Translations under genes and position numbers: made by a program
Source of the DNA: Desulfurobacterium sp. TC5-1
GTDB taxonomy: Bacteria > Aquificota > Aquificia > Desulfurobacteriales > Desulfurobacteriaceae
DNA: 64,000 nt
Assembly (NCBI RefSeq): GCF_000421485.1
Contig: NZ_ATXC01000001.1
Span: 806,001-870,000, forward strand
Direction of reading: 5' to 3'
Notes under the pieces: model-generated
What the model was told of the DNA's origin: nothing
Databases searched by the model: none
Seen by the model: only the letters and a program-made list of their open reading frames with translations
Shown here: positions 7,904 through 17,421 of the stretch, piece after piece
Layout: each line of letters starts with the position of its first letter
How positions within the stretch are numbered: the first letter of the stretch is position 1

Positions 7904-9121
7904 TTACTTAATAAGATTCCCAATATTGAATATTGGTAGATACATCGCAATAATAATAAAGCCAATTACTCCGCCTATAAATACCATCATAAGAGGTTCT
8001 ATGAGAGACGTTAAACCATCAACCATCGTATCTACTTCTTCCTCATAAAAGTCAGCTACTTTGCCAAGCATTTCGTCAAGGTTACCTGCATCTTCACCGA
8101 TAGCCACCATGTTTATAAGCATCGGTGGAAAGATCTTGCTACGGGAAAGAGCCACAGCAAGACTTATACCCCTTTCCACCTGATCTTTCACTTTTTTTAT
8201 TTCCTCCTGGATAATCTTGTTGTTAGATGTTTCCGCAGCAATATCCAGAGCTTTAAGAATATTTATACCACTTGAAACCATCGAAGAAAGCGTCCTGGCA
8301 AAGTTAGCAATTGAACTTTTTAAAATAAGCTTACCAAAAATTGGTATTTTCAACATAAACATATCAAAATAATATCTAACTTTATCTATCTTTAAAAGTT
8401 GCTTAAAAGCAATTATAAAGATAACTAACAGTCCAATCATCCAACCTATATAATCCCTCAAAAAATTACTAATATTTATAACGATTTGCGTTAAAGTTGG
8501 AAGCTGACCACCAAGGTCTTTATATATGTTTGCAAAAGTAGGAATAACAAAAATCAAAATACCGGAAACAATTATTGTAGCTATAATTAAAACAAACGTA
8601 GGATAGAACATCGCGCTTTTCACTTTAGAACGAAGATGCTCTATTTTTTCAAGATATTCTGCGAGCCTTTTTAAAGTTGTATCCAGAGTACCCGCCTCTT
8701 CTGCCGCCTTTATCATACTTATGTAAAGATCACCAAAGACATCTTTATGCTTTGCAAGAGCTGCAGAAAATCTACCTCCTTCCTCCACCTGTTTTGCAAC
8801 ATCTTTTATAATCTCTCTCAACCTTCTATTAGAAACTTGCTGTTCAAGCGCTCTTAAAGCACTGACAAGTGGAATACCAGCATTTATCATAGAGTAAAGC
8901 TGGCGTGTGAACAATACTATATCTTTCAGCTTAACTCTATCCATAAAAGATAGATTAATTTCCATATTTAGACCAGAAGATTTTTCTTCCTTGACAGACT
9001 CTATATAAACTATTCCTTTGTTTCTTATAAGATTTTTAGCCATATCAATATTATCAGCGGTAACTTTACCTCTCTTAACCTTCCCAAAAATTGTCTTACC
9101 TTTATAACTGTAAACAGGCAT
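7904..9121 (-). CDS. pilC: Type IV pilus inner-membrane platform protein PilC/GspF
   Basis: 405 residues with the two repeated GspF domains (about 60-190 and 265-395) and three membrane helices at about 170-190, 220-245 and 375-395. Motifs include FTRQLYSMINAGIPL and the ARTLSSMVSSGI repeat, plus the GEDAGNLDEML stretch. It forms the inner-membrane platform that couples the pilus ATPases to pilin assembly. It starts 7 bases after pilT on the same strand, so the two are cotranscribed. No pilB or pilin gene lies in the window; those must be elsewhere. Confidence 0.93.
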   Translation of the reverse strand: MPVYSYKGKTIFGKVKRGKVTADNIDMAKNLIRNKGIVYIESVKEEKSSGLNMEINLSFMDRVKLKDIVLFTRQLYSMINAGIPLVSALRALEQQVSNRRLREIIKDVAKQVEEGGRFSAALAKHKDVFGDLYISMIKAAEEAGTLDTTLKRLAEYLEKIEHLRSKVKSAMFYPTFVLIIATIIVSGILIFVIPTFANIYKDLGGQLPTLTQIVINISNFLRDYIGWMIGLLVIFIIAFKQLLKIDKVRYYFDMFMLKIPIFGKLILKSSIANFARTLSSMVSSGINILKALDIAAETSNNKIIQEEIKKVKDQVERGISLAVALSRSKIFPPMLINMVAIGEDAGNLDEMLGKVADFYEEEVDTMVDGLTSLIEPLMMVFIGGVIGFIIIAMYLPIFNIGNLIK

Positions 9122-9128
9122 ATCTCAC

Positions 9129-10202
9129 CTATCCCGAATAAGTTTTTATCAATGCTTCAAGTTCTTTAACATCAGGGGAAACTGTTTTTGCTGTTTCAAG
9201 AGTAATCTCTCCTGAAAGGTACAATTTAGCCAAACTTTGATTCATCGTTACCATCCCTGTCTCTGCTTGGCCAGTCTGCATTAACGAATAGATTTGATGA
9301 AGTTTGTTTTCTCTTATAAGATTTCTGATAGCCGCCGTCGGTATAAAGACTTCCGCCGCAGCAACTCTACCTTTTCCATCTTTTCTCTTAAGGAGTTTTT
9401 GAGCCACTATACCCTGGAGAGAAAACGAAAGCTGAGTCCTTATCTGAGACTGCTTATCTGCTGGAAAAACATCAACTATACGGTTTATCGTCTCTATCGC
9501 GGAATTGGTATGCAAAGTACCAAAAACAAGGTGTCCGGTTTCCGCAGCAGTTAGAGCAGCTGCAATAGTTTCTGTATCCCTCATCTCACCTACAAGGATG
9601 ACATCCGGATCTTCACGAAGTGCTGATCTAAGTGCATTGGCAAAACTCTTCGTATCACTTCCGAGTTCTCTCTGATTCACAAGAGACATCTTATGCTCAT
9701 AAACAAATTCAATAGGATCCTCAATCGTAATTATGTGATAGGGATAAGTTTCATTAATGATATTAATAAGAGAAGCAAGCGTTGTAGATTTACCGGAACC
9801 GGTGGGACCTGTAACGAGCACCAATCCTTGATCAAGATGTGCAAAACTTTTTACAACCTCTGGTAAACCAAGTTTCTCAAATTCAGGAATTTCAAAAGGA
9901 ATTAAGCGAAATACTCCAGCCAATGCAGAGCGTTGATAAAAGGCATTTCCTCTAAATCGTGCCAGATTTTCTATTCCAAAAGAAAAATCAAGCTCTAACT
10001 CCTCTTCAAGACGCTTCTTCTGCATATCGGTAAGAACACTGTATATCAACTTTTTTGTGTCATTAGGTAAAAGGATTTCATACTCTTCCATTGGAATAAG
10101 GTCACCACTAACTCTCACTCTTGGCGGACTTCCGGGCGAAAGATGAAGATCCGACCCACCTCTCTCAACAAGCTCCCTAAGAAAATCAACTATTGAAGCC
10201 AT
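9129..10202 (-). CDS. pilT: Type IV pilus retraction ATPase PilT
   Basis: 357 residues, normal for PilT. Visible motifs are GGSDLHLSPGSPP near the start (PAS-like N-terminal domain), Walker A GPTGSGKST (about 133-141), the Asp box, LVGEMRDTET (Walker B region), the His box GHLVFGTLHTNS, and the AIRNLIRENK motif specific to PilT retraction ATPases. It depolymerises type IV pili to power twitching and DNA uptake. It is followed directly by pilC. An 89-base AT-rich gap separates it from the upstream TSUP gene, so pilT may have its own promoter. Confidence 0.95.
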   Translation of the reverse strand: MASIVDFLRELVERGGSDLHLSPGSPPRVRVSGDLIPMEEYEILLPNDTKKLIYSVLTDMQKKRLEEELELDFSFGIENLARFRGNAFYQRSALAGVFRLIPFEIPEFEKLGLPEVVKSFAHLDQGLVLVTGPTGSGKSTTLASLINIINETYPYHIITIEDPIEFVYEHKMSLVNQRELGSDTKSFANALRSALREDPDVILVGEMRDTETIAAALTAAETGHLVFGTLHTNSAIETINRIVDVFPADKQSQIRTQLSFSLQGIVAQKLLKRKDGKGRVAAAEVFIPTAAIRNLIRENKLHQIYSLMQTGQAETGMVTMNQSLAKLYLSGEITLETAKTVSPDVKELEALIKTYSG

Positions 10203-10291
10203 TATTCTTCCTCGCTTCTTCTAATAACAAAAATTTTTCAATTTGTTAAACTCAATTATAACACACTCAACATGGCAGCTAATAACGAAAA

Positions 10292-11116
10292 TTAAAAAAC
10301 AGAATTAAAAACCTTTACAACAACTTCTACAGCAACTGCCAGTAAAAATAAGGCAAACCACTTCCTAAGCTTATCTGGATGTACTCTATGCATAATCTTT
10401 ACACCAAAGCGGGTTCCGACATAAAGGCCTGGAATCATAAAAAGAAGTGCAGGAACGTAGATATAACCAATAAAAAAAGGATTACTAACGCGATGCCATC
10501 CATAGTAAATATAATTGAGAGACGAAAAGAGGGCATTAAAGAAAACAACACCTGTGGAAGTCGCCATAGCATTTTTTATAGGTATATCTCCAAACGAATA
10601 AAGCATCGGAGTAACAACAGCCCCACCTCCCACGCCAAGAAGCCCTGCAAGAAACCCAGAAGCAATACCCGTTAAAAATACCGTCCTATAATTTACTTTT
10701 TCCTTTTTTTTCTTGCTATCTGAACCCTTCAAAAGCTTGATAGACATAAAAATAAGAAAGATGGCAAAAAGCACCTTTGTCATCTGAGGTGACAGAAACT
10801 TAGCCGTTAACGCACTTCCCAAAAATACACCCGGTAATGCCCCAGAAACAAGAAAAAGGAAAAGTTTTCCCTTTAAAAAGCCTTTTCTTATATGCTGCCA
10901 GGCAGATGTTCCAGAAGTTACTGTCATACAGGCGAGAGAAGTTGCAACGGCAGATTTAGGAACTATACTTTCAGAAATACCCAAGAACGGGAAGACAACC
11001 CAAAATGTAGGTATAAATAACATTCCCCCACCCTTTCCTAAAAGACCCGAAAGAAAACCAATTAAAAAACCTGCAACAGACAGTACAATTCCAGCCTCTA
11101 CAATATGTGAAAGCAT
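10292..11116 (-). CDS. TSUP (TauE/SafE) family membrane permease
   Basis: 274 residues with about eight hydrophobic helices in two repeats. Each repeat carries the family's glycine-rich motif: GFLSGLLGKGGGMLFIP near residue 20 and GFLAGLLGVGGGAVVTP near 155. TSUP proteins move sulfite, sulfonates, thiosulfate or other small anions. Its ATG directly follows the stop codon of the upstream glycosyltransferase, so it belongs to the glycan operon. The sulfotransferase three genes upstream makes a sulfur-related substrate attractive, but that is inference. Confidence 0.88.
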   Translation of the reverse strand: MLSHIVEAGIVLSVAGFLIGFLSGLLGKGGGMLFIPTFWVVFPFLGISESIVPKSAVATSLACMTVTSGTSAWQHIRKGFLKGKLFLFLVSGALPGVFLGSALTAKFLSPQMTKVLFAIFLIFMSIKLLKGSDSKKKKEKVNYRTVFLTGIASGFLAGLLGVGGGAVVTPMLYSFGDIPIKNAMATSTGVVFFNALFSSLNYIYYGWHRVSNPFFIGYIYVPALLFMIPGLYVGTRFGVKIMHRVHPDKLRKWFALFLLAVAVEVVVKVFNSVF

Positions 11117-12043
11117 CTACTGTTTCTCCTTACATTTATTCCAAAAATGTTTATTCATAGAAAAAGCTTTCCTTATATTTACAGGTAGCTTATCAAAATT
11201 ATATCCCATTTTATATCCAAGATACTTTGCAAAATTCCTAAAAAAAAAGTTGGGTAAAAGATGAAAAGCTCCATTATCTAAAAGAAATTTCAGTTCTGAC
11301 TTAACATATCTAATACCCTCTTTTTCCGGTTTTCCAAATGTTTCCAACATCCAAAATTGCGTTTTATGAAATACACCAACATCAAAATATCTTCTAAATT
11401 CCTGAATTACAGAATAAGAATGTGAGTGATAAACCTTTGCCTCCGCAACATATTTGATTTTGTACCCCTTCATCAGTAAACGAGCCGCAACAACAGAATC
11501 TTCTCCAAATATAATATTTTCTGGAAACCATCCTATAGATTCAAGGCATTCCCTCCTATAGGCAGCAAAAGAATTTGAAAGAAAAGCCACTTTAAATCCC
11601 ATGGTTTTACTGTCTTCAATATTTTTTTCAAAAGATTTTTCAGGATAGTTAAATAACCTCAAATGCTTCCCAAATAAATCGGTATTTTCATAAGGAATCT
11701 GTCTCCCATAAGTAGCGGCTATCTTTTTATCTTCACGAAAAGGCAGCGTTAAAAATTCAATCGCTTTTTCATCAACAGGAATAGCATCTTGTGTAAAGTA
11801 AATCAGAATCTTTCCTTTAGCTTTTTTCCCTGCTAATGTTCGCGTGCTTCCGTGGTCAAATTCTTCTTTCGGAATAGATATAACATGTACCCCCTTTGAA
11901 ACAGCAATATTTACTGTCCTATCCAAAGACGAAGAATCTACAACAATAATCTCATCTGGTTTTATAGTTTGATTACCAAGAGCATCAAGAAGCCTTCCTA
12001 TGTATTTTTCTGCATTATATGTTGGAATTATTACAGATATCAT
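11117..12043 (-). CDS. Family 2 glycosyltransferase (rhamnosyltransferase-like)
   Basis: 308 residues with a GT-A fold start, ISVIIPTYNAEKYIGRLLDAL, then IIVVDSSSLDRT and a D-x-D-like QDAIP element near residue 90. The FGEDSVVAARLLMKGYKIKYV region holds the usual acceptor-side ED pair. The pattern (DHGSTRTL, TQDAIP) is that of bacterial rhamnosyltransferase-like GT2 enzymes. It would add a sugar to a lipid-linked glycan on the cytoplasmic face. It starts 29 bases inside the upstream GT2 gene with its own GAGAGG ribosome-binding site, so translation is coupled. Donor and acceptor are not predictable. Confidence 0.88.
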   Translation of the reverse strand: MISVIIPTYNAEKYIGRLLDALGNQTIKPDEIIVVDSSSLDRTVNIAVSKGVHVISIPKEEFDHGSTRTLAGKKAKGKILIYFTQDAIPVDEKAIEFLTLPFREDKKIAATYGRQIPYENTDLFGKHLRLFNYPEKSFEKNIEDSKTMGFKVAFLSNSFAAYRRECLESIGWFPENIIFGEDSVVAARLLMKGYKIKYVAEAKVYHSHSYSVIQEFRRYFDVGVFHKTQFWMLETFGKPEKEGIRYVKSELKFLLDNGAFHLLPNFFFRNFAKYLGYKMGYNFDKLPVNIRKAFSMNKHFWNKCKEKQ

Positions 12044-13010
12044 AGAGATCCTCTCTTACATATCTTAAATACCACAAAAACCCAAGGTTTCTCAGAAAAT
12101 TCTGCTTGAAAAGTTTAAAACGAAAAATGGTAAGCAACTTACCAATGTAAGATACATAAGGAATTTGTACATAAGCTCTAAGCATGTCTCTTTGTTCCGG
12201 TTTCAAACAGTCCTCATAAGTTGATAAAAAATTCTGAGCCTGCAAAATTGTTTTAGTAATAGATTTAACTAAGTCATCCTTTCGTGTACATTTCTTAACA
12301 GCATATTTTACATCAACATTTTTAGCACCCGTATCATTTTTTCCATGCTGCCGATACAACACTGTTGGTTTTGAAATAAAATCCACCACTCCAAACGCGG
12401 ACGCAACAAGGGCAAGCCACCAATCGTGCATAATAGCTTTTCCACCTATAGGATAGGCCTTTTTTAACAAAGCCCTATTAACAGCACATGCACATCCAGT
12501 TACATTATTTTGAACAAGTAGATAATTAAGTGTTTTACATTCCGGATTAAGCTTCTGATAACGCCACATAGAATCGCTTATCACATCTAAATTAGAATCC
12601 ACCACCCTCAAATCAGAATGCAAAAGAATCGGCAAATCTTCACGTAAATTCTCAATTTGTTTAAATTTTTGAAGAAAAATCTCTATTTTATTCTCAATCC
12701 AGATATCATCTTGATCACAAAAAAAGAAATATTCAAAATCCTTTTCTAAAGCGATACCAATAAGATGACTAAAATTGTCTTTAGCATTACCCAATTTTAA
12801 TCCATCATTAATAAAAATAACCTTTTCAGGATATTTAATGCTGTACTCTTCCAAAATATCAACTGTTCCATCTTCCGACCCATCGTCATGAACCAAAAGA
12901 ACCCAATTTTTGTAAGTTTGAGTCAAAATGGAATTAAGCTGCTGAGCCAGAAACTGCTCACCATTATAAGTAGCCATTAAAATTGCCACTGTCCTTTCTT
13001 CCACATTCAC
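12015..13010 (-). CDS. Family 2 glycosyltransferase
   Basis: 331 residues. GT-A motifs: VAILMATYNGEQFLAQQLNSIL, LLVHDDGSEDGTVDIL, and FFCDQDDIWIENKIE, in which DQDD is the metal-binding DxD. The MHDWWLALVASAFG motif is typical of the RfbF/rhamnan-type GT2 group. Probably adds a sugar to the lipid-linked oligosaccharide. The upstream sulfotransferase ends one base before this gene's ATG, and the downstream GT2 overlaps its end by 29 bases. Sugar specificity is unknown. Confidence 0.9.
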   Translation of the reverse strand: MNVEERTVAILMATYNGEQFLAQQLNSILTQTYKNWVLLVHDDGSEDGTVDILEEYSIKYPEKVIFINDGLKLGNAKDNFSHLIGIALEKDFEYFFFCDQDDIWIENKIEIFLQKFKQIENLREDLPILLHSDLRVVDSNLDVISDSMWRYQKLNPECKTLNYLLVQNNVTGCACAVNRALLKKAYPIGGKAIMHDWWLALVASAFGVVDFISKPTVLYRQHGKNDTGAKNVDVKYAVKKCTRKDDLVKSITKTILQAQNFLSTYEDCLKPEQRDMLRAYVQIPYVSYIGKLLTIFRFKLFKQNFLRNLGFLWYLRYVREDLYDICNNSNI

Positions 13011-13011
13011 C

Positions 13012-13872
13012 TCAACACAGGTTATGATAACCCAACTTTCTAACTAATGGTTTCCCCTTCAGGTTTCTATAAAATTCTACAAGACGCTCATTCGATAAAA
13101 AAGCATAACTTCTTGAAGCATTTACAAGAGAAGTCGCTTTCTTTATTCTATCCCCATCTATGGAAACATTAAGCCAGTTCAAAACACTTTCAATGGTTGG
13201 AATAGGATTTTCCAAAAATTCCTCGTACTTTAGATGCAAGATTCCTTTGCCTGAGCGTTTTTCAAAATCATATATCGATTTTAAATATTCCTCCCATAAC
13301 TTAACACCTTCTTCAAGAAACTGCAAACGAACTGAATCAACAAAATTCAATTTACCTATAGCAAATATAGCTTTTATAGTCTGTTTGTAATTCCACCTAA
13401 AATTATTTTTATTCTTCAATACTCTCCTTCTCAAACTTTCAGCTACATCTACAGGATTACGATATATATGAATTATTTTTGCTTGAGGGAAAATCTCTGA
13501 CCATATATTTAAAGTAATACTATTCCTTGGATCTTTCCATCCCCAGAGAAAAGGAAGATTGTCTAATTTTCTATACTTTAGAAACCTGCGAACACCAAGA
13601 AATTTCAATATTTTAAAACTGGAAATATTAACTTTAACTGCTTTTACTAAAATTTCTTTGAATGTATCATCTATGAATCTAAAATTGTATGGATTATCCC
13701 ATGTAGCATTTGCTTGAGCCAACAACCAGTCATTGAGTTCAAGAAAAAAGAAAGGTTCATTATTTGGATCTCGACTCGCTCCCATAAAAATTCCACATTT
13801 TTGAAGAACTCTTGAAAGTAAAGATGTCCCCGAACGATGCATCCCAACAATAATAACTGGCGGACATTTCAT
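13012..13872 (-). CDS. PAPS-dependent sulfotransferase family protein
   Basis: 286 residues. The PAPS 5'-phosphosulfate loop reads VGMHRSGTSLLSR (about 9-21) and the 3'-phosphate loop reads IHIYRNPVDVAESLRRR (about 134-150); both are hallmarks of sulfotransferases. The enzyme should transfer sulfate from PAPS to a hydroxyl, probably on the glycan made by the flanking glycosyltransferases. It lies between the flippase and the GT2 pair, with small gaps. No PAPS synthesis genes (cysD/N/C) are in the window. A role on a non-glycan acceptor cannot be excluded. Confidence 0.85.
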   Translation of the reverse strand: MKCPPVIIVGMHRSGTSLLSRVLQKCGIFMGASRDPNNEPFFFLELNDWLLAQANATWDNPYNFRFIDDTFKEILVKAVKVNISSFKILKFLGVRRFLKYRKLDNLPFLWGWKDPRNSITLNIWSEIFPQAKIIHIYRNPVDVAESLRRRVLKNKNNFRWNYKQTIKAIFAIGKLNFVDSVRLQFLEEGVKLWEEYLKSIYDFEKRSGKGILHLKYEEFLENPIPTIESVLNWLNVSIDGDRIKKATSLVNASRSYAFLSNERLVEFYRNLKGKPLVRKLGYHNLC

Positions 13873-13884
13873 TTGACAGCTCCA

Positions 13885-15231
13885 CTAAATTATATTTATG
13901 GTATAAAAACCATAATATTTCTTAACAAGGAAAAGCGGTACAATATTGATAAAGGCAAGGCTTATCGCACTGGCAATGGCAGCTCCGTTTATCCCGTAAT
14001 GAGGAATTAAACAAGCATTAAGAACAACATTTATAAAAGCACCACCAAATATAATATTTTGCATAGTTCTCTCTTTCCCTGTCATCATCAAAATGTAGCC
14101 AACACTTCCAACAATTGCATTAACAAATTGCCCCAAAGAAAGAATAACAAGTGCAGAAGAAGCAACAATAAAATCTTTACCAAAAATTAACAATATTTGC
14201 TTGGAGAAAAAAACAAAAACAACCAATATCGGGAGTGACGTCCAAAAGATTAGTCGAGCAGACTGTCTTGCAACTCTCGCAAGACCCTTCAAATCTTTAC
14301 GCCCCCAAAACTCTGCAAACTTCGGAGCAGCAATTGAATTTATAGAAAAAAGAACAATACTAATTACCGTAGAAAGTTTCAGAACTACATTATATATTCC
14401 TACATCTCTGGTGGTTTTAAAAATTCCTATCATAAAAGTATCCGTCCATCCCATAATGAAAACCAATACGCTCGAAAAAAGAAGAGGTAGAGAAACCGAT
14501 AAGATATATTTATAAGAAATCTGATTTGATGCTGGTTTAACATAGAGCGAAAATGTTTTCAAATACTTTCTCCACAAAAAAAGTGCTAAGAAAGTAAAAA
14601 CAACAACAGATATACCATAAGATAAAATTGGAATCAAATAAGGATGCTTTGTTTTCAAAAACATCAAAGAGAAAACTAAAATAAGAGAGGCCAGACCGAA
14701 AACTCCAAGCTGTTGAAGTAACATATAAATAGTTATTTTTTTCAATCCCCTAATAGCCTCTCTTGTAATCCATAAAACTACAAAAGGAATAACAAAGGCG
14801 GAGACCAATTTCAAAGGTACAATCAAAGTAAAATCATGGAATACTTCGACTGCTATATATTTAGCAAACAAAAACAAAATAAAAGATAATGCACTTGATA
14901 CACTCAAAGTCAACAACAAAATCTTTCTAAAAACCTGAGGTATTAAATATTTATTTTCTGAAACCATAAACTCAGAAGTAAATCTCAAAAGTGCTATGTC
15001 TGTTCCCAAACGACCAAACATTCCCGATATTTGAAGAAACATAAGACATATAGAGAAAACACCCCATGCTTCAGCACCGTAATGGCGAGTAACAATAACT
15101 GTAAAAGAATAACCAACAATTATGCCAGCAACTTTCAGGAAAAAAGCAATCCCTGAATTTTTCAAAAGTTCCCTTAAATCCTGATCTTCAGAAAATCTAT
15201 GCTTTAAATTAACAATTCTATCGATAATCAT
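13885..15231 (-). CDS. Wzx/MATE-type lipid-linked glycan flippase
   Basis: 448 residues with about 12-14 membrane segments. The N-terminal GIAFFLKVAGIIVGYSF, then the WGVFSICLMFL and RLGTDIALLRF elements, and the GWTDTFMIGIFKT stretch near residue 255 are typical of polysaccharide-transporter (Wzx/RfbX) flippases. It would turn the lipid-linked oligosaccharide to the periplasmic side for the oligosaccharyltransferase. The ATG overlaps the end of the STT3 gene by 4 bases. Many positions are Lys/Phe/Ile rich, in line with the AT-rich composition of this cluster. Confidence 0.9.
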   Translation of the reverse strand: MIIDRIVNLKHRFSEDQDLRELLKNSGIAFFLKVAGIIVGYSFTVIVTRHYGAEAWGVFSICLMFLQISGMFGRLGTDIALLRFTSEFMVSENKYLIPQVFRKILLLTLSVSSALSFILFLFAKYIAVEVFHDFTLIVPLKLVSAFVIPFVVLWITREAIRGLKKITIYMLLQQLGVFGLASLILVFSLMFLKTKHPYLIPILSYGISVVVFTFLALFLWRKYLKTFSLYVKPASNQISYKYILSVSLPLLFSSVLVFIMGWTDTFMIGIFKTTRDVGIYNVVLKLSTVISIVLFSINSIAAPKFAEFWGRKDLKGLARVARQSARLIFWTSLPILVVFVFFSKQILLIFGKDFIVASSALVILSLGQFVNAIVGSVGYILMMTGKERTMQNIIFGGAFINVVLNACLIPHYGINGAAIASAISLAFINIVPLFLVKKYYGFYTINII

Positions 15232-17309
15232 TTAGACACCAGTCTGTATGCCACCATAACCGGAAAATCATCATAAACAAGCTTAAAATACCTACTATCA
15301 TAATGCCTAAGAATAAACATCTGATTAAACATAGAATAAAAAGGTTGCTGTCCCATTATGAATCCCAATAATCTTCCCTGAACATTTACAAGGTCAAGAT
15401 AAAACCGGCCGGCAGGATTAAAAGTTAATTCTTTATACTTACCATTAACATTCAAAGCTATTTTATTTAGCATAACAGCACCTTTCGCCCGAACAACACC
15501 TGTTCTTAAATTTATGCGAATGCCGCCACAAGCAACATTTTCCTTATCCACAGCAACACAAACACCCAAAGGTGTAATGCTGTTTTTCACACCTTTTTTG
15601 AGCTCAAAATTCCACGTACCAAAATAGTTAATCCAGGCAAATTTACCTATTTCATCTTCTGTAAAAATCCAGTAAACAGGATGTTTTAATCTACCACTGA
15701 ATCTTCCACTTAAAATTTCCGCCTTTATTTCTTCTGGTTTTTTACCCTCTTTAAGCCACTTATTAACATAAGTTATGCCCACATTTGAAATACCGGCTAT
15801 CGTATTATAAGCCTCCTTTGATGAAGGAGTTGAAAACGTCGTTGCCACAAAGTATGTTTTTGGTGAAAGCTGAGACTGACCATCATGATAAACTGCACGG
15901 CGAGAAAGGTACTGAATGGCAGTCCCATAATCCCACCATGTCCATATCCAGGAATCTTCAGGTGTAATCTCTTTTAATTTTAAAAAAGCTTCTTCAAGTG
16001 CAGGAGTTATCTTAGGAACAGCTACAAACTTCACTGCCTCAGACTGAACGGAAAAAGCCAAAACAGATATAACAACTGCTAAACCCAAAAGTACTATTTC
16101 TTTAAGTCTACTCCAACTATTATTTAATAAGGAATTATTATCACGAACATATTCGTTAAAGTAATCAAACAGAAAATCAAAGAAGTAACCAAAACCAATA
16201 CCTATAAAGGGTGCAAGATACATAACAAATCGATTACCACTTTTAAAAGACATTAATCCAAGAAGAAAAGTGGGAATAAGAAAAAGCATTTCCCGCCATT
16301 TTCTAAAGAACAATACGAAAACAAATAATAATCCAACAAAGAACACAATACTATTTCCTGTACTCGTAGCAATTATTGTCCTTAATGGAGCTCTCTGAGC
16401 TTCACTGATAGATTGCATAACGTTTGGGAATCCACTCTGAACAGCAGATTTGCCAAAATTAAGAATATAAGTATTTACCCTATCGGCAAGAATCATAATA
16501 CCTTTATAAATTATTAAAGGATTGGCCGCTAAAAATAAAAAACCAAAAAGTTTAACATCATCTTTTGAAAATTGCCTCTTTAGCACAATAAAACCCACTA
16601 TAAATACTATAAACATAATAAGTACAAGATCTGGATGGGCATACCACCAGTAGAATAATTGACAAGATACTCCGGCCAAAATTGCAAAAAGATACTTTTT
16701 CCATCCTTCAGTATGGAGAATTTTATGGAAAAAATAGGCTATCAAAAAGGGGAAAAAGAGATTCAGAGAATCGGTATCAAACCTTGCAACTGTTGTCCTC
16801 GCCAAGTACATAAGAGAAATAACGCCAAAAACCGCACCTGAAAAACCCGCAAGAGGCGCACCTATCTCATCCATATATATAACAAGAGGAATCACAAATA
16901 AAACGGCAAGAATGGGCGTAAGATAAAAAGCTACATTTTCTATGTGAGTATGGAAAAGTTTTGCAAAAACGGCTCCCATAAAACTCTCAAGAGGTATCGG
17001 CTCAGGATAAACTGCTTTATAAGCTTTCAATTTTTTTATCTCTGAATCTGAAAGCTTCGAAACTATATAGTTATCAGGGACAAACCTGAGAGGATCTACT
17101 TTCCCCGCTTTATACTTACCCTCAAGATAATCTTCACTCCATCTTGCAAAATAGAAAGCATCATAACTTGTAAACAGGGGACGATCTTTATAATAAAAGC
17201 TCGATTTTCTTGCTTGCCATACAGAAAGATCATCAAAGCGAACATACAAACCAACTACTATTGGAATAAGGAGAAACAACAGCAGTCTTACAAATCTTAA
17301 ATTTCTCAT
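15228..17309 (-). CDS. STT3/PglB-type oligosaccharyltransferase
   Basis: 693 residues from the ATG at 17309, chosen because a GGTGG ribosome-binding site precedes it and the first membrane helix follows; an in-frame start exists at 17372. About 12 N-terminal helices precede a soluble periplasmic C-terminal domain. Catalytic features of STT3 enzymes are visible: the first acidic residue in SYDAFYFAR, ARFDTDSLN (second DxD), a SISEAQ external-loop glutamate, and the WWDYG sequon-recognition motif. It should transfer the flipped glycan en bloc to Asn in N-X-S/T sequons in the periplasm. It heads the leftward glycan operon. An O-linked enzyme (PglL) is ruled out by WWDYG. Confidence 0.92.
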   Translation of the reverse strand: MRNLRFVRLLLFLLIPIVVGLYVRFDDLSVWQARKSSFYYKDRPLFTSYDAFYFARWSEDYLEGKYKAGKVDPLRFVPDNYIVSKLSDSEIKKLKAYKAVYPEPIPLESFMGAVFAKLFHTHIENVAFYLTPILAVLFVIPLVIYMDEIGAPLAGFSGAVFGVISLMYLARTTVARFDTDSLNLFFPFLIAYFFHKILHTEGWKKYLFAILAGVSCQLFYWWYAHPDLVLIMFIVFIVGFIVLKRQFSKDDVKLFGFLFLAANPLIIYKGIMILADRVNTYILNFGKSAVQSGFPNVMQSISEAQRAPLRTIIATSTGNSIVFFVGLLFVFVLFFRKWREMLFLIPTFLLGLMSFKSGNRFVMYLAPFIGIGFGYFFDFLFDYFNEYVRDNNSLLNNSWSRLKEIVLLGLAVVISVLAFSVQSEAVKFVAVPKITPALEEAFLKLKEITPEDSWIWTWWDYGTAIQYLSRRAVYHDGQSQLSPKTYFVATTFSTPSSKEAYNTIAGISNVGITYVNKWLKEGKKPEEIKAEILSGRFSGRLKHPVYWIFTEDEIGKFAWINYFGTWNFELKKGVKNSITPLGVCVAVDKENVACGGIRINLRTGVVRAKGAVMLNKIALNVNGKYKELTFNPAGRFYLDLVNVQGRLLGFIMGQQPFYSMFNQMFILRHYDSRYFKLVYDDFPVMVAYRLVSK

Positions 17310-17378
17310 CTTTTCCACCACAATCTCCGGACAAAATGGTATAAAAAGCATGCTAATTATATCAAAGCGCAAACGGTA

Positions 17379-17406
17379 TTGACATTTCTTTTAATGCCTT
17401 TAAAAT
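17379..17406 (+). promoter_or_regulatory. Sigma70-type promoter of tRNA-Pro
   Basis: A perfect -35 TTGACA (17379-17384), a 16-base spacer and a near-perfect -10 TAAAAT (17401-17406) end 15 bases before the tRNA. Placement and strength fit a tRNA promoter. Confidence 0.7.
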
Positions 17407-17421
17407 ATCCTTACGCAGGCT

